A stretch of DNA of 25,941 bases from CAYRJD01 sp964424585 (GTDB taxonomy: Bacteria; Actinomycetota; Acidimicrobiia; Acidimicrobiales; Poriferisodalaceae): positions 1-25,941 of the forward strand of contig CAYRJD010000087.1 in assembly GCA_964424585.1 (NCBI GenBank). Direction: 5' to 3'. The position numbers and the translations under genes were made by a program. Every line of letters begins with the position of its first letter. The first letter of the stretch is position 1. Below are positions 1-7,020 of the stretch, in pieces. The notes under the pieces are model-generated. The model ran no database searches. It was not told the origin of the DNA and saw nothing but the letters and a program-made list of their open reading frames with translations.

Positions 1-777
1 CGCCTCAAGCACCGTGCGGTAGTAGTCGATAGTCGGACGGCCCGGCGTCTCGCCGTCTTGGGTGTGAGCGACATCGCGGATCTTGGTGAACTTCGCGTCG
101 GTCGCCGTCGCTGTGGCGTATGCGCGCAGCCATCGGGTGACCGGGCCTGCCGCCGTTCGCCGCTGCGACCCGCCGACGTCTCGCATGTCGCGCGTCACGA
201 CGCGACGGATATACGCGTCGAGGTAGCTGCTGGCGGACTGCTGGCTCTCTCCCTGACACTCCGGAAATCCCGAACGCAACAGCTCCTCCGCGTAGTCGCG
301 CCGAGCGAGGTCGGTCGAGCCCGACAGCTTCGCTTCGCGCTCGTCAAACAGCTGCCGCAAAGAGACGGTCGGCTCCGCCAGCTGACGCTCAACCAGCGAC
401 ATCGGAAACATGTCGAGCGGCGTCACCCGCCCCGCCCCGCTGTGGATGCCCTGACGCTGCGTGTCTGAAGGAGTGCCCGTGAGGATGAACCGCCCCACCG
501 AATTCTCGGCATCGACGACCGACTTCATCAGGTTCATCAGCTTGGGCAACAGGTGCCACTCATCGACCAGTACGGGCGGCTCGGCACGAGCGATCAGCTC
601 GGGGTCGCGCTCAACGTCTGCGAACGTGCCGGGACGCTGCAAGTCGAAGATGGTCTCGGCCTGCCGGGCGGCCGTGGTGCTCTTGCCAATTCCACGGGCA
701 CCTTCGATAGACACGATGCGCGACTCGCTCAGCTCGCGCTTCAGCTGGTCGTCGATGATGCGTGCGATGTATGCCAT
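1..777 (-). CDS. ATP-binding protein, AAA_14/DUF4143 type (3' part beyond the window)
   Basis: The frame is open from an ATG at 777 to the left edge (259 codons, no stop), so the C-terminus is missing. Residues 26-34 read GARGIGKST (Walker A) and 69-75 read VLVDEWH (Walker B). They are followed by LTGTPSD near 99-105 and the HSGAGR stretch near 112 that is typical of this ATPase family. The segment SGFPE and then YLDAYIRRVVTRDMRDVGG matches the start of the DUF4143 region. These proteins are widespread, often multicopy, single-chain ATPases of unproven role. Toxin-antitoxin and nuclease-like functions have been suggested. The gene is preceded by a striking array of four 19-bp repeats (786-861), probably its control region. 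The family assignment is firm; the cellular role is unknown. Confidence 0.85.
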   Translation of the reverse strand, partial: MAYIARIIDDQLKRELSESRIVSIEGARGIGKSTTAARQAETIFDLQRPGTFADVERDPELIARAEPPVLVDEWHLLPKLMNLMKSVVDAENSVGRFILTGTPSDTQRQGIHSGAGRVTPLDMFPMSLVERQLAEPTVSLRQLFDEREAKLSGSTDLARRDYAEELLRSGFPECQGESQQSASSYLDAYIRRVVTRDMRDVGGSQRRTAAGPVTRWLRAYATATATDAKFTKIRDVAHTQDGETPGRPTIDYYRTVLEA

Positions 778-785
778 CAGCGCGA

Positions 786-861
786 AATGTTACACCTTGT
801 GCGGAATATTACATCTTGTGCGTAATGTTACATCATGCGCGATTTGTTACATCTCGTGCGT
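786..861 (-). promoter_or_regulatory. Four tandem 19-bp repeats upstream of the DUF4143 gene
   Basis: Four consecutive 19-bp units occupy 786-804, 805-823, 824-842 and 843-861 without gaps. On the + strand the units are AATGTTACACCTTGTGCGG, AATATTACATCTTGTGCGT, AATGTTACATCATGCGCGA and TTTGTTACATCTCGTGCGT. The core TTACAYC is constant. Read in the gene direction this is a repeated GRTGTAAyA motif. The array ends 9 bp before the ATG at 777 and is much more AT-rich than its surroundings. The best interpretation is an operator or promoter array for the ATPase gene, perhaps bound by the product or a linked regulator. That role is inferred; the repeat itself is directly visible. Confidence 0.75.
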
Positions 862-959
862 AGACGCAAACCGGCGCTGGCCGATGTCGGTTGCATGACG
901 CAGAGCGACCAGCCGCGCATGCTTGACGCGTCGGCCACCCCTGCCCTAATCTGGCACCC

Positions 960-1556
960 ATGAGAAAAGCAATGCTGCGCTTCCTCGGCGGGTTGATCGC
1001 GGTGGCGGTCATTATCGTCGGCACGCTGTTGGTGGTCGTGTGGGTCAACGACGACGACCTCGACATTCGACGCATCGAAGCCGAGCGCGACGACGCGCGA
1101 GCCGAAGCCGAAATACACGAGCAGTGGCATCACGCTTGGGCGACGTTCGTGAACACCGAGAGCAGCTTCCGCGAGGCCATCTTCGTGCTCGCCGACGCAG
1201 TGCAGGCCAGCAGCGGCTCGGGCGGAGGCGGAGGCGGCGCCGGCTCTAGCGCGAACGGCTCCGGCGGAGGCGGCGGTGGCTCGGGCACCACCAACCCGCT
1301 GCGCGGCCTCCAAGGCGAAGCCCAGCGCTACGCCGAACTAGAGCGAGCGCTGCAGCCGGTCTGCCCGCAAGCCGCCGACGCCGCCTACGACACAGCCGAA
1401 ATCATGGAGTCGGTGCTGCAGCACCGAGGCGAGGCGAGCGTCATCAACGCGCTCGTCCAGGAGGCCGGCGACCGCTTCCACGTCGTGCTGCGCGAGCTGC
1501 GCCAGTGCGACGCCGACCGCCTCGAAGCCGAAATCGCGCTCACCGACCAGCCGTAG
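960..1556 (+). CDS. Hypothetical single-pass membrane protein with a glycine/serine linker
   Basis: This is a 198-aa protein of no recognised family. Residues 7-29 form one hydrophobic segment after a basic start (MRKAMLR), which suggests an N-terminal anchor. It is followed by an acidic/basic helical stretch (about 31-52, DDLDIRRIEAERDDARAEAE). A flexible linker of almost only Gly and Ser lies at about 83-109. A second predicted helical part carries two cysteines near 135 and 183 that could pair if exported. The ATG at 960 is taken because it gives the membrane anchor; no strong ribosome binding site is visible. The gene stands alone, 43 bp before the malic enzyme in the same direction. The function cannot be inferred. 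Confidence 0.65.
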   Translation: MRKAMLRFLGGLIAVAVIIVGTLLVVVWVNDDDLDIRRIEAERDDARAEAEIHEQWHHAWATFVNTESSFREAIFVLADAVQASSGSGGGGGGAGSSANGSGGGGGGSGTTNPLRGLQGEAQRYAELERALQPVCPQAADAAYDTAEIMESVLQHRGEASVINALVQEAGDRFHVVLRELRQCDADRLEAEIALTDQP

Positions 1557-1599
1557 CGGCCCGCACAACCCAGCCCAGCCGTAGCCTGCTGCCCCAGCC

Positions 1600-3000
1600 A
1601 TGCCTCGCACCACCGCCGCGTACTCGGCAGTACTAGACGTCACCCTCGAACACGTGCCCGGCGTGCTCGGCCAGCTCTGCACCGTCATCGGCGAAGCGGG
1701 CGGCAACATCGTGCAGCTCTCCGGCTTCGACATCGCCGACCGCCAAGTGCGTCAAGAAATCGTCGTCGACGCCAGCGACCCAGGCCACGTCGACCGCATC
1801 TGCGACGCGGTGCGAGGCCTGCCGCACGTCACCGTCTGGTCGGCCATCGACCGCACGTTCGCGATGCACCAGGGCGGCAAGCTGGAAACCGTCGGACGCA
1901 TCCCGCTGCGCAACGCCGACGACCTCGCGATGGCGTACACCCCCGGCGTCGCACGGGTCTGCCTCGCCATAGCCGACGAGCCCGCCCGCAGCCACGAACT
2001 CACCATCAAGCGCAACACGGTCGCCATCGTCAGCGATGGCAGCGCCGTGCTCGGCCTCGGCGACATCGGCCCCGAAGCCGCGATGCCGGTGATGGAAGGC
2101 AAGGCGTTGCTGTTCAAAGAGTTCGCCGGCGTCGACGCGTTTCCCATCTGCCTCGACGTCAGCTCGCCCGACGAAATCATCGAAACCGTCACCCGGCTCG
2201 CGCCCACCTTCGGCGGCATCAACCTGGAAGACATCGCCGCGCCCGGCGCGTTCGAGGTCGAAACCGCGCTGCGCGACAAGCTCGACATTCCCGTGTTTCA
2301 CGACGACCAGCACGGCACCGCCATCGTCGCGCTCGCCGCGCTCAGCAACGCCGCCCGCATCGTCGGCAAGCAGCTCGCGTCGATGCGCTGCGTCATCTTG
2401 GGCGCCGGCGCGGCGGGCGTCGCCATCGCCAAAATCTTGGAAGCCGACGGCATCGGCGACCTCATCGTCTGCGACCGCGGCGGCATCATTCACCCTGGCC
2501 GGTCAGAGTTGAACGACGCCAAACGTTGGCTCGCCGACAACACCAACGCCGAAGGCGTCACCGGCAGCGTCAGCGACGCGATGGCCGGCGCCGACGTCTT
2601 CATGGGCGTGAGCGGGCCCGGCCTCATCACCCCCGACGACGTGGCGGCGATGGCGCCGCGACCCATCGTGTTCGCGATGGCAAACCCCGACCCCGAAATT
2701 TTGCCCGACGACATCGAAGACATCGCGGCAGTCACCGCGACCGGCCGCAGCGACTACCCCAACCAGATCAACAACGTGCTCGCGTTTCCTGGCGTGTTCC
2801 GCGGCGCGTTCGACGTCGGCGCCACCGACATCACCGAGCGCATGAAGGTGGCCGCCGCCAACGCCATCGCGCACGCCGTGAGCAGCGACGACCTGCGGCC
2901 CGACCAGGTGATTCCCACCGCGTTCGACCGCTCGGTCGTGCCGGCCGTCGCGACCGCCGTCGCCGACGCCGCGCAGATGGACGGAGTGGTCAGGCACTAG
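1600..3000 (+). CDS. NAD(P)-dependent malic enzyme with N-terminal ACT domain
   Basis: The product (466 aa) should oxidatively decarboxylate malate to pyruvate in the cytoplasm, linking the TCA cycle to pyruvate. Residues about 10-85 form an ACT-like domain (LEHVPGVLGQLCTVIGEAGG), a usual site for small-molecule control. The catalytic N-domain follows with AYTPGVARVC, VSDGSAVLGLGDIGPEAAMPVMEGK (a split motif carrying the catalytic lysine) and the metal-binding segments NLEDIAAPG and FHDDQHGTA. The dinucleotide site is GAGAAGVAIA, and FAMANPDPEI is conserved near the C-terminus. The length fits ACT-malic enzymes (about 460-480 aa). Whether NAD or NADP is preferred cannot be read safely. The gene is followed on the opposite strand by two tRNA genes. 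Confidence 0.93.
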   Translation: MPRTTAAYSAVLDVTLEHVPGVLGQLCTVIGEAGGNIVQLSGFDIADRQVRQEIVVDASDPGHVDRICDAVRGLPHVTVWSAIDRTFAMHQGGKLETVGRIPLRNADDLAMAYTPGVARVCLAIADEPARSHELTIKRNTVAIVSDGSAVLGLGDIGPEAAMPVMEGKALLFKEFAGVDAFPICLDVSSPDEIIETVTRLAPTFGGINLEDIAAPGAFEVETALRDKLDIPVFHDDQHGTAIVALAALSNAARIVGKQLASMRCVILGAGAAGVAIAKILEADGIGDLIVCDRGGIIHPGRSELNDAKRWLADNTNAEGVTGSVSDAMAGADVFMGVSGPGLITPDDVAAMAPRPIVFAMANPDPEILPDDIEDIAAVTATGRSDYPNQINNVLAFPGVFRGAFDVGATDITERMKVAAANAIAHAVSSDDLRPDQVIPTAFDRSVVPAVATAVADAAQMDGVVRH

Positions 3001-3027
3001 CGGGCGGCGCCGCGCGCTGGCGACTGC

Positions 3028-3103
3028 TGGTGGTCGGGACCGGCGTCGATCCGGTGACCTCACGCTTTTCAGGCGCGCGCTCTGCCAACTGAGCTACCCG
3101 ACC
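3028..3103 (-). tRNA. tRNA-Phe (GAA)
   Basis: The reverse strand folds into a full cloverleaf. The acceptor GGTCGGG pairs with CCCGACC, the D-stem GCTC pairs with GAGC, and the anticodon arm CGCGC-CTGAAAA-GCGTG carries GAA. The T-arm is ACCGG-ATCGACG-CCGGT. The CCA end appears to be encoded (3028-3030). The T-loop begins with A instead of the near-universal T54, which is unusual. Its 5' end is one base from the 3' end of the upstream tRNA-Asp. Confidence 0.93.
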
Positions 3104-3104
3104 G

Positions 3105-3179
3105 CGGTCCCGACGGGATTTGAACCCGCGACCTCCGGCTTGACAGGCCGGCGTGAACTCCAAACTTCACCACGGGACC
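3105..3179 (-). tRNA. tRNA-Asp (GTC)
   Basis: This is a cloverleaf on the reverse strand. The acceptor GGTCCCG pairs with CGGGACC, and the anticodon arm CCGGC-CTGTCAA-GCCGG has anticodon GTC. The T-arm loop is TTCAAAT. The discriminator base is G. No CCA is encoded: after the discriminator there is a single C, and then tRNA-Phe begins. The pair is therefore almost certainly co-transcribed and needs CCA addition at this 3' end. Confidence 0.95.
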
Positions 3180-3230
3180 GTTCCCGTTGTCTGGCGCCGA
3201 GCTAGCGAGCAGCCAGCACCAGACAGGAAC
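3180..3230. terminator. Imperfect inverted repeat between ycaQ-like gene and tRNA-Asp
   Basis: The left arm 3180-3194 (GTTCCCGTTGTCTGG) and right arm 3219-3230 (CCAGACAGGAAC) are complementary apart from a 3-nt bulge, with a 24-nt loop. It lies just after the stop of the glycosylase gene in genomic order and before the 5' end of tRNA-Asp. It could be read-through control or a processing structure in the tRNA leader. There is no T-run, so a terminator role is uncertain. Confidence 0.35.
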
Positions 3231-3237
3231 AAGAAGG

Positions 3238-4482
3238 CTACCGGCGCAACTCGCGCCGCAGCACATCGGCCAAGTCGCCTCTGTCGCCGACCGCGACCTC
3301 GCCGAGTGCGCACCACGCAGACAGCGCTCGCAGCTCATCGGCGAGCGCCGCGACCATTGCCGCGTCGCGGTCGCCGACGCCCGGCTCAGCGAACGCGCCC
3401 GGCACGCGCAGCACGCCGCGCTCGCGGTCGGCCCGCACGTCGACCCGCGCGACCAGCCGGTCGTCAAAGAGGAACGGCAGTACGTAGTAGCCGAAGCGAC
3501 GGTCGGCCTCGGGCGTGTAAATCTCGATGCGGTAGTGAAAGCCGAACAGCCACTCGGCGCGCGGGCGAAACCACACCAACGGGTCGAACGGGCTCAACAA
3601 AGCCGAGCGCGACTGCCGTCGCGCCAGCGTGGCGTCGGCGAGCGTGAACGCCTCGGTCGCGTGCGCGCCGCGCCCGACCGTGACCTCGACGAGTTCGCCG
3701 CCGGCGACCAGCTCGCGCACCGCGTCGGCACCCGCGCGCTTGGGCAGCCGGTGGTAGTCGACGAGGTCGGCGGCCGTGGCGACGCCCAAACGGCGCGCCG
3801 CTTTGCGCACCAGCTCGCGCAGCGCGTCTGGCTCGTCGACGTGACGGCTCACCACCTCCGGCGGCAGCACACGCTCGATCACGTCGTAGCGACGGCTGAA
3901 GTTCACCCGCTCGGTCACGCCGACCTTGCCGGTCCAAAACAGCCAGCCAAGCGCGCGCTTGGCGTTGCTCCAACCCCACCACGCCTTCGGCTTGCGCGGC
4001 GGACGCGGAGCGGTCGCGAGCGCCGCCTCGGTCTCCGCGACGCTGGCGGGGCCGTGCTCGGCGAGCCACTCCTGCACCGCGCGCACCTCGTCGTGCTGCT
4101 CGTGCGCGTAGCGCGCCAGCGGACGCCACATCTCGCCGCGTTCGCCGCGCGCCATGCGCCAGCGATAGAGCGGCCAGTCGTCGGTTGCGCAGTAGGCGGC
4201 CTCGTGGCACCAGTATTCGGTGAACTCGCCGTGGGCGTACGCGCTGCGGTGCAACAGGTCGGCCAGCTCGTCGTGCGTGCCGTGGGTGCGCGCCCGCAGC
4301 ACCAGCAGGTGCGACCGAGCGACCGCGTTGACCGCGTCGATCTGCAGCACGTCGAGCTTGCGCATCGCCGCTCGCAGGTGACGCCGATCTGGGGGGCGCC
4401 GTGGCGCGCCAAGCGTTCCGGCCGTCAGGCCCGTCGCGCCGATCGCCATGCGGCGCGCCGTGGTCAAGCTGAGCTGCCGCAC
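3238..4482 (-). CDS. AlkX/YcaQ-like winged-helix DNA glycosylase (HTH_42, DUF1006)
   Basis: This 414-aa protein matches the winged-helix DNA-binding family of E. coli YcaQ and Streptomyces AlkZ, which unhook interstrand crosslinks or remove bulky N-alkyl lesions. The N-terminal stretch LDVLQIDAVNAVARSHLLVL contains the catalytic-loop signature Q-hydrophobic-D (QID). The family literature assigns QxD to the AlkX/YcaQ branch and QxQ to the self-resistance AlkZ branch. Other family landmarks are EYWCHEAA, the W-rich PKAWWGWSNAKRALGWLFWTGKV, and LLSPFDPLVWFRPRAEWLFGF near residue 290-310. The length is normal for the family. It lies upstream of the tRNA pair on the same strand and downstream of rpmG, probably as a separate unit. 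I am fairly sure of the family; substrate preference is inferred from the motif only. Confidence 0.87.
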   Translation of the reverse strand: MRQLSLTTARRMAIGATGLTAGTLGAPRRPPDRRHLRAAMRKLDVLQIDAVNAVARSHLLVLRARTHGTHDELADLLHRSAYAHGEFTEYWCHEAAYCATDDWPLYRWRMARGERGEMWRPLARYAHEQHDEVRAVQEWLAEHGPASVAETEAALATAPRPPRKPKAWWGWSNAKRALGWLFWTGKVGVTERVNFSRRYDVIERVLPPEVVSRHVDEPDALRELVRKAARRLGVATAADLVDYHRLPKRAGADAVRELVAGGELVEVTVGRGAHATEAFTLADATLARRQSRSALLSPFDPLVWFRPRAEWLFGFHYRIEIYTPEADRRFGYYVLPFLFDDRLVARVDVRADRERGVLRVPGAFAEPGVGDRDAAMVAALADELRALSAWCALGEVAVGDRGDLADVLRRELRR

Positions 4483-4520
4483 CGCTTCGCCTCCGTTCGA
4501 CGCTGCCCTAGCGGTGTGCC

Positions 4521-4685
4521 CTAGCGCTCTTCCTTGAAGATGACGTGACGCCGCAGCACCGGGTCGTACTTCCGCAGCTCGATGCGTTCGGTCGTGTTCG
4601 TCTTGTTCTTACGGGTCGTGTATACGTAGCCGCTGCCTTCGGTCGAGCGCAGCTTGACGATGGGTCGCTTGTCGCTCTTGGGCAT
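4521..4685 (-). CDS. rpmG: 50S ribosomal protein L33
   Basis: This short gene encodes 54 aa: MPKSDKRPIVKLRST, then GYVYTTRKNKTNTTERIELRKYDP and a basic end. These are the L33 landmarks (YTTRKNKxNT, LRKYDP). No cysteines are present, so this is the zinc-free form. Its ATG directly follows the TAG of rpmB (TAGATG). The ribosome-binding sequence GGGGAGAAGG lies inside the end of rpmB, so the two are translationally coupled. It is a structural protein of the large ribosomal subunit. Confidence 0.95.
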   Translation of the reverse strand: MPKSDKRPIVKLRSTEGSGYVYTTRKNKTNTTERIELRKYDPVLRRHVIFKEER

Positions 4686-4922
4686 CTACACCTTCTCCCC
4701 TCGTTTGCGCATCTCGGCGACGACCGCCTCGATGCCTCGCTGGTTGATGACCTTGATGCCCTTGGCGCTCACCGTCAGCGTGACCCAGCGGTTCTCGTTC
4801 GGCACGAAGAAGCGCTTGCGCTGCACGTTCGGCTTGAACCACCGCTTGGTGCGCCGGTGCGAGTGCGAGACCGTGAACCCGCTCGTCGGGCGGCGGCCCG
4901 TGACTTGACAGATGTTGCTCAT
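4686..4922 (-). CDS. rpmB: 50S ribosomal protein L28
   Basis: The 78-aa product begins MSNICQVTGRRPTSG and has SHSHRRTKRWFKPNVQ, then RFFVPNENRWVTLTVSAKGIKVI, which is diagnostic for L28. It has one Cys (position 5), so the paired-cysteine zinc site of some L28 forms is absent. It is the first gene of a two-gene unit with rpmG, with no intergenic base between them. The second linked cysteine-poor protein (L33) suggests this is the zinc-independent pair, as in zinc-responsive paralogue sets. Whether zinc-containing copies exist elsewhere cannot be seen here. Confidence 0.96.
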   Translation of the reverse strand: MSNICQVTGRRPTSGFTVSHSHRRTKRWFKPNVQRKRFFVPNENRWVTLTVSAKGIKVINQRGIEAVVAEMRKRGEKV

Positions 4923-5116
4923 AGGTGGCTCGGTGGGGCTAGGCGGGCTGACGATTGCTGCGCCGGTTACGGCAGCCGATCACGGCAGCCGATTACGGCG
5001 AACGGCCAAGGCTAACGGTGATCACGTAAATCCACTTGCTAACTCGCGCGGTTCTTTCCTACGGTCGTGCGCGACGGGAGAGCCCCGCCTCGCCGAGACC
5101 CTAAGGAGGTCTTACA
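4923..5116. other. Intergenic region between divergent rpmB and the coiled-coil gene
   Basis: This is a 194-bp divergent spacer. Near 4964-4999 it holds the short direct repeats GGTTACGGC, GATCACGGC and GATTACGGC, two of them joined by CAGCCGAT. A very strong ribosome binding site, AAGGAGGT at 5103-5110, lies 6 nt from the ATG at 5117. Promoters for both directions must lie here. I see no convincing -35/-10 pair. Confidence 0.4.
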
Positions 5117-5845
5117 ATGAAGTTGATGTCAGCCCCGGGCAGCCGCCCTCACGCCGAGCAGCAGCAGCCGCCAGACGGCGACGCCGCGCGCCGCGCCGGC
5201 GAGCAACCGCCCCCGCTCGGTGGTGACGTTGCCCCTCGCGCAGAGCTGGCCACCGCCAATGTCACCGAGCTGCTCGTCGAGTTCAACCGCCGCGCAGATG
5301 AGCGCGCCGACCGCGCCGACGAAAAGCTTGCCGAGTTCAACCGCCGCGCCGACGAAAGGCTTGCTGAGTACAACCGTCGCGCCGACGAAAAGCTTGCCGA
5401 GTTCAACCGTCGCGCAGATGAACGCGCCGACCGCGCAGACGAGCGCATGGACCGGCTGACCGAGCTTGTGGCCAAGGCCCGTGGCATCAGCCCGGCGCTG
5501 TTCACCGGCATCATCAGCGCGGCGGTTGTTCTCGTGGTCGGCATTGCCACCCTCGGTTGGTTCGTGTTCGACGCGAAGACGGAAGACCTCCGCACCGAAG
5601 CGTCTGAGCTGCGAGAGCACGTCGACTCCAGCTTCGAGTCGGTGCGCGAAGAACTCCGCATCATCAACGAGGTACTGCGTGAGATTCTCCAACGTCTCGT
5701 GCTGCTCGAAGCACGGGTTCGTCGCATCGAGATAGCGCTCGACCTGCCGCCGATAGACGTCGACATCATCCAGCCGACGGTGCTAGCCGTGCCCGTCGAG
5801 CCGGACGGCGGCGGCCCCGAGCCCGCGCTCAACAGCACGCGCTAG
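5117..5845 (+). CDS. Membrane-anchored coiled-coil protein with 11/7-residue repeats
   Basis: The product is 242 aa of unknown function. Residues 1-45 are Pro/Ala/Gln-rich and probably disordered. Residues 53-113 are a repetitive charged helix built from 11-residue units of the form LAEFNRRADER and 7-residue units ADRADEK, in the order 11-7-11-11-11-7. Residues about 126-151 are one membrane span (ISPALFTGIISAAVVLVVG and onward). Residues 153-207 are a second long helix, and the tail is Pro/acidic. Each side of the span is therefore a likely coiled coil. Start choice is secure because AAGGAGGT sits just upstream. Similar repeats occur in actinobacterial hypothetical proteins. A role in envelope scaffolding would be a guess. 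Confidence 0.75.
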   Translation: MKLMSAPGSRPHAEQQQPPDGDAARRAGEQPPPLGGDVAPRAELATANVTELLVEFNRRADERADRADEKLAEFNRRADERLAEYNRRADEKLAEFNRRADERADRADERMDRLTELVAKARGISPALFTGIISAAVVLVVGIATLGWFVFDAKTEDLRTEASELREHVDSSFESVREELRIINEVLREILQRLVLLEARVRRIEIALDLPPIDVDIIQPTVLAVPVEPDGGGPEPALNSTR

Positions 5846-5866
5846 CAGCGCGGCGCTAGCCGCCGC

Positions 5867-6937
5867 CTACACGTACGGCAGCACCTCGGCGCCGACGCGC
5901 TCAAGCACGGCGTAGCGCGGGTCGAAGTTCGGCAAGATCATCACCTGGTCGAGCCCGAGCGACTCGAGGCGGCCGAGCCGTTCGATGAGCTGCGGCGCGG
6001 TGCCCACCAGGCACGTCGCGTCGATCAGCTCGGGCGTGAGAAACCGCTCTTCTTCGGGCAGCACCCAGCAGTTGTGCCCGGCGTGGATGCGCTGGTGGAT
6101 GCGCTCGGGGTCGTAGCCGTCGAGCATCGCCACGTAGTCGTCCCAGACGTCGGCGAGGCGCGGCCCGGGCGCTCGCCCGTATTGGCGGAACTGGTCGTAG
6201 CTGTAGTGCAGCGACGCCATTGCGAACGCGCCTGCCTCGTCGCGCACTCGCTGGCTCGCAATCGTCTCGCCTTCATCGAGCACGACCATCGTGGTGAGCG
6301 AGCACATCAGGTAGTTCGAGCGGTCGAGCGTGCGTCCGGCCTCGGTCGCGCCTCGCTCGATCGACTCCCAGACCCGCTCAAGTGCCGCGCCATCAGGCGG
6401 CACCGACAGCACCGCGCCGTCGCCGTGCGCGCCCGCCAAGCCCAAAGAGCGCGGCCCGAAACCCGACACATAGAGAGGGATGGGGTCGGCGAAGTTGACA
6501 AACCCCGCGTCGGGCATCAAGTGGCGGATGAGCGTGTCTCGCCCGTCGAAGCGGTGCAGCGCTTCTTCGCCGCGCAGCAGCGGTGCCAGCGCGGCGAGGT
6601 AGCGGTCGAAGGTGGCGATGCGCTGCGGCTTGTGCCCCATGATCCGCATAGCGGTGTTGCCGGTGCCGATGCCGAGAAACGTGCGCCCCGGCGCGAGGGC
6701 GTTGATCGTCGCTATCGACGCGGCGGTGACCGCGGCGGGCCTCGTGCCCGACACCGACACGCCGGTGCCGAGCGCGATGGTGCTGGTGCGGTCGGCTGCC
6801 AGCGCCAGCGCGGCGTAGCAGTCAGACCAAATCATGTGGCTGTCGGCGAGCCAGGCGTGGCTGTAGCCCAGCTGCTCGGCTCGCACGACGTAGTCGATGT
6901 CGCCGATGTGTGATGCGACGCAGACGCCGATGTCCAT
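5867..6937 (-). CDS. LLM-class (luciferase-like) flavin/F420-dependent oxidoreductase
   Basis: The 356-aa protein has the luciferase-like TIM-barrel signature: MDIGVCVASHIGDIDYVVRAEQLGYSHAWLADSH at the start, IALGTGVSVSGTRPAAVTAASIATINALAPGR, FLGIGTGNTAMRIMG and PLYVSGFGPRSLGLAGAHGDGAV. This is the pattern of the Mer/F420-dependent branch common in actinobacteria. The cofactor and substrate are not decided by the sequence. The start at 6937 is preferred over an in-frame upstream ATG (7030) because AAAGAGGGG stands just upstream and family homology begins there. The upstream 31 codons are low-complexity repeats. The gene is divergent from the Nudix gene. Confidence 0.9.
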   Translation of the reverse strand: MDIGVCVASHIGDIDYVVRAEQLGYSHAWLADSHMIWSDCYAALALAADRTSTIALGTGVSVSGTRPAAVTAASIATINALAPGRTFLGIGTGNTAMRIMGHKPQRIATFDRYLAALAPLLRGEEALHRFDGRDTLIRHLMPDAGFVNFADPIPLYVSGFGPRSLGLAGAHGDGAVLSVPPDGAALERVWESIERGATEAGRTLDRSNYLMCSLTTMVVLDEGETIASQRVRDEAGAFAMASLHYSYDQFRQYGRAPGPRLADVWDDYVAMLDGYDPERIHQRIHAGHNCWVLPEEERFLTPELIDATCLVGTAPQLIERLGRLESLGLDQVMILPNFDPRYAVLERVGAEVLPYV

Positions 6938-6952
6938 GGTGTGCCCCTCTTT

Positions 6953-6982
6953 CGTCGGGTTGGCTCTCGTCGGGTTGGCTCT
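6953..6982. repeat. Two perfect 15-bp tandem repeats in a divergent promoter region
   Basis: CGTCGGGTTGGCTCT occurs twice head to tail (6953-6967 and 6968-6982). It lies between the start of the LLM oxidoreductase (6937) and the likely start of the Nudix hydrolase (7021). It could be a paired regulator site or a slippage duplication; the sequence does not decide. Confidence 0.6.
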
Positions 6983-7020
6983 CAGGTTGCTTTCAGGAAG
7001 TGCCCGCACGCTTTGGTGGC

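Noticed and set aside
786..861. CRISPR-like repeat array
   Set aside because: The 19-bp units are contiguous with no spacers and there are no cas genes, so it is an operator-like array.
1633..2493. Long open frame antisense to the malic enzyme
   Set aside because: It has a low-complexity His/Asp/Ala composition with no domain. It is a shadow of the strong GC bias of the real gene.
3464..4210. Arg/Ala-rich frame overlapping the AlkX-like gene
   Set aside because: It is a frame shadow without motifs; the 414-aa frame has clear family landmarks.
5273..5446. 33-bp DNA repeats as a CRISPR or mobile element
   Set aside because: They are in frame and encode a regular coiled coil.
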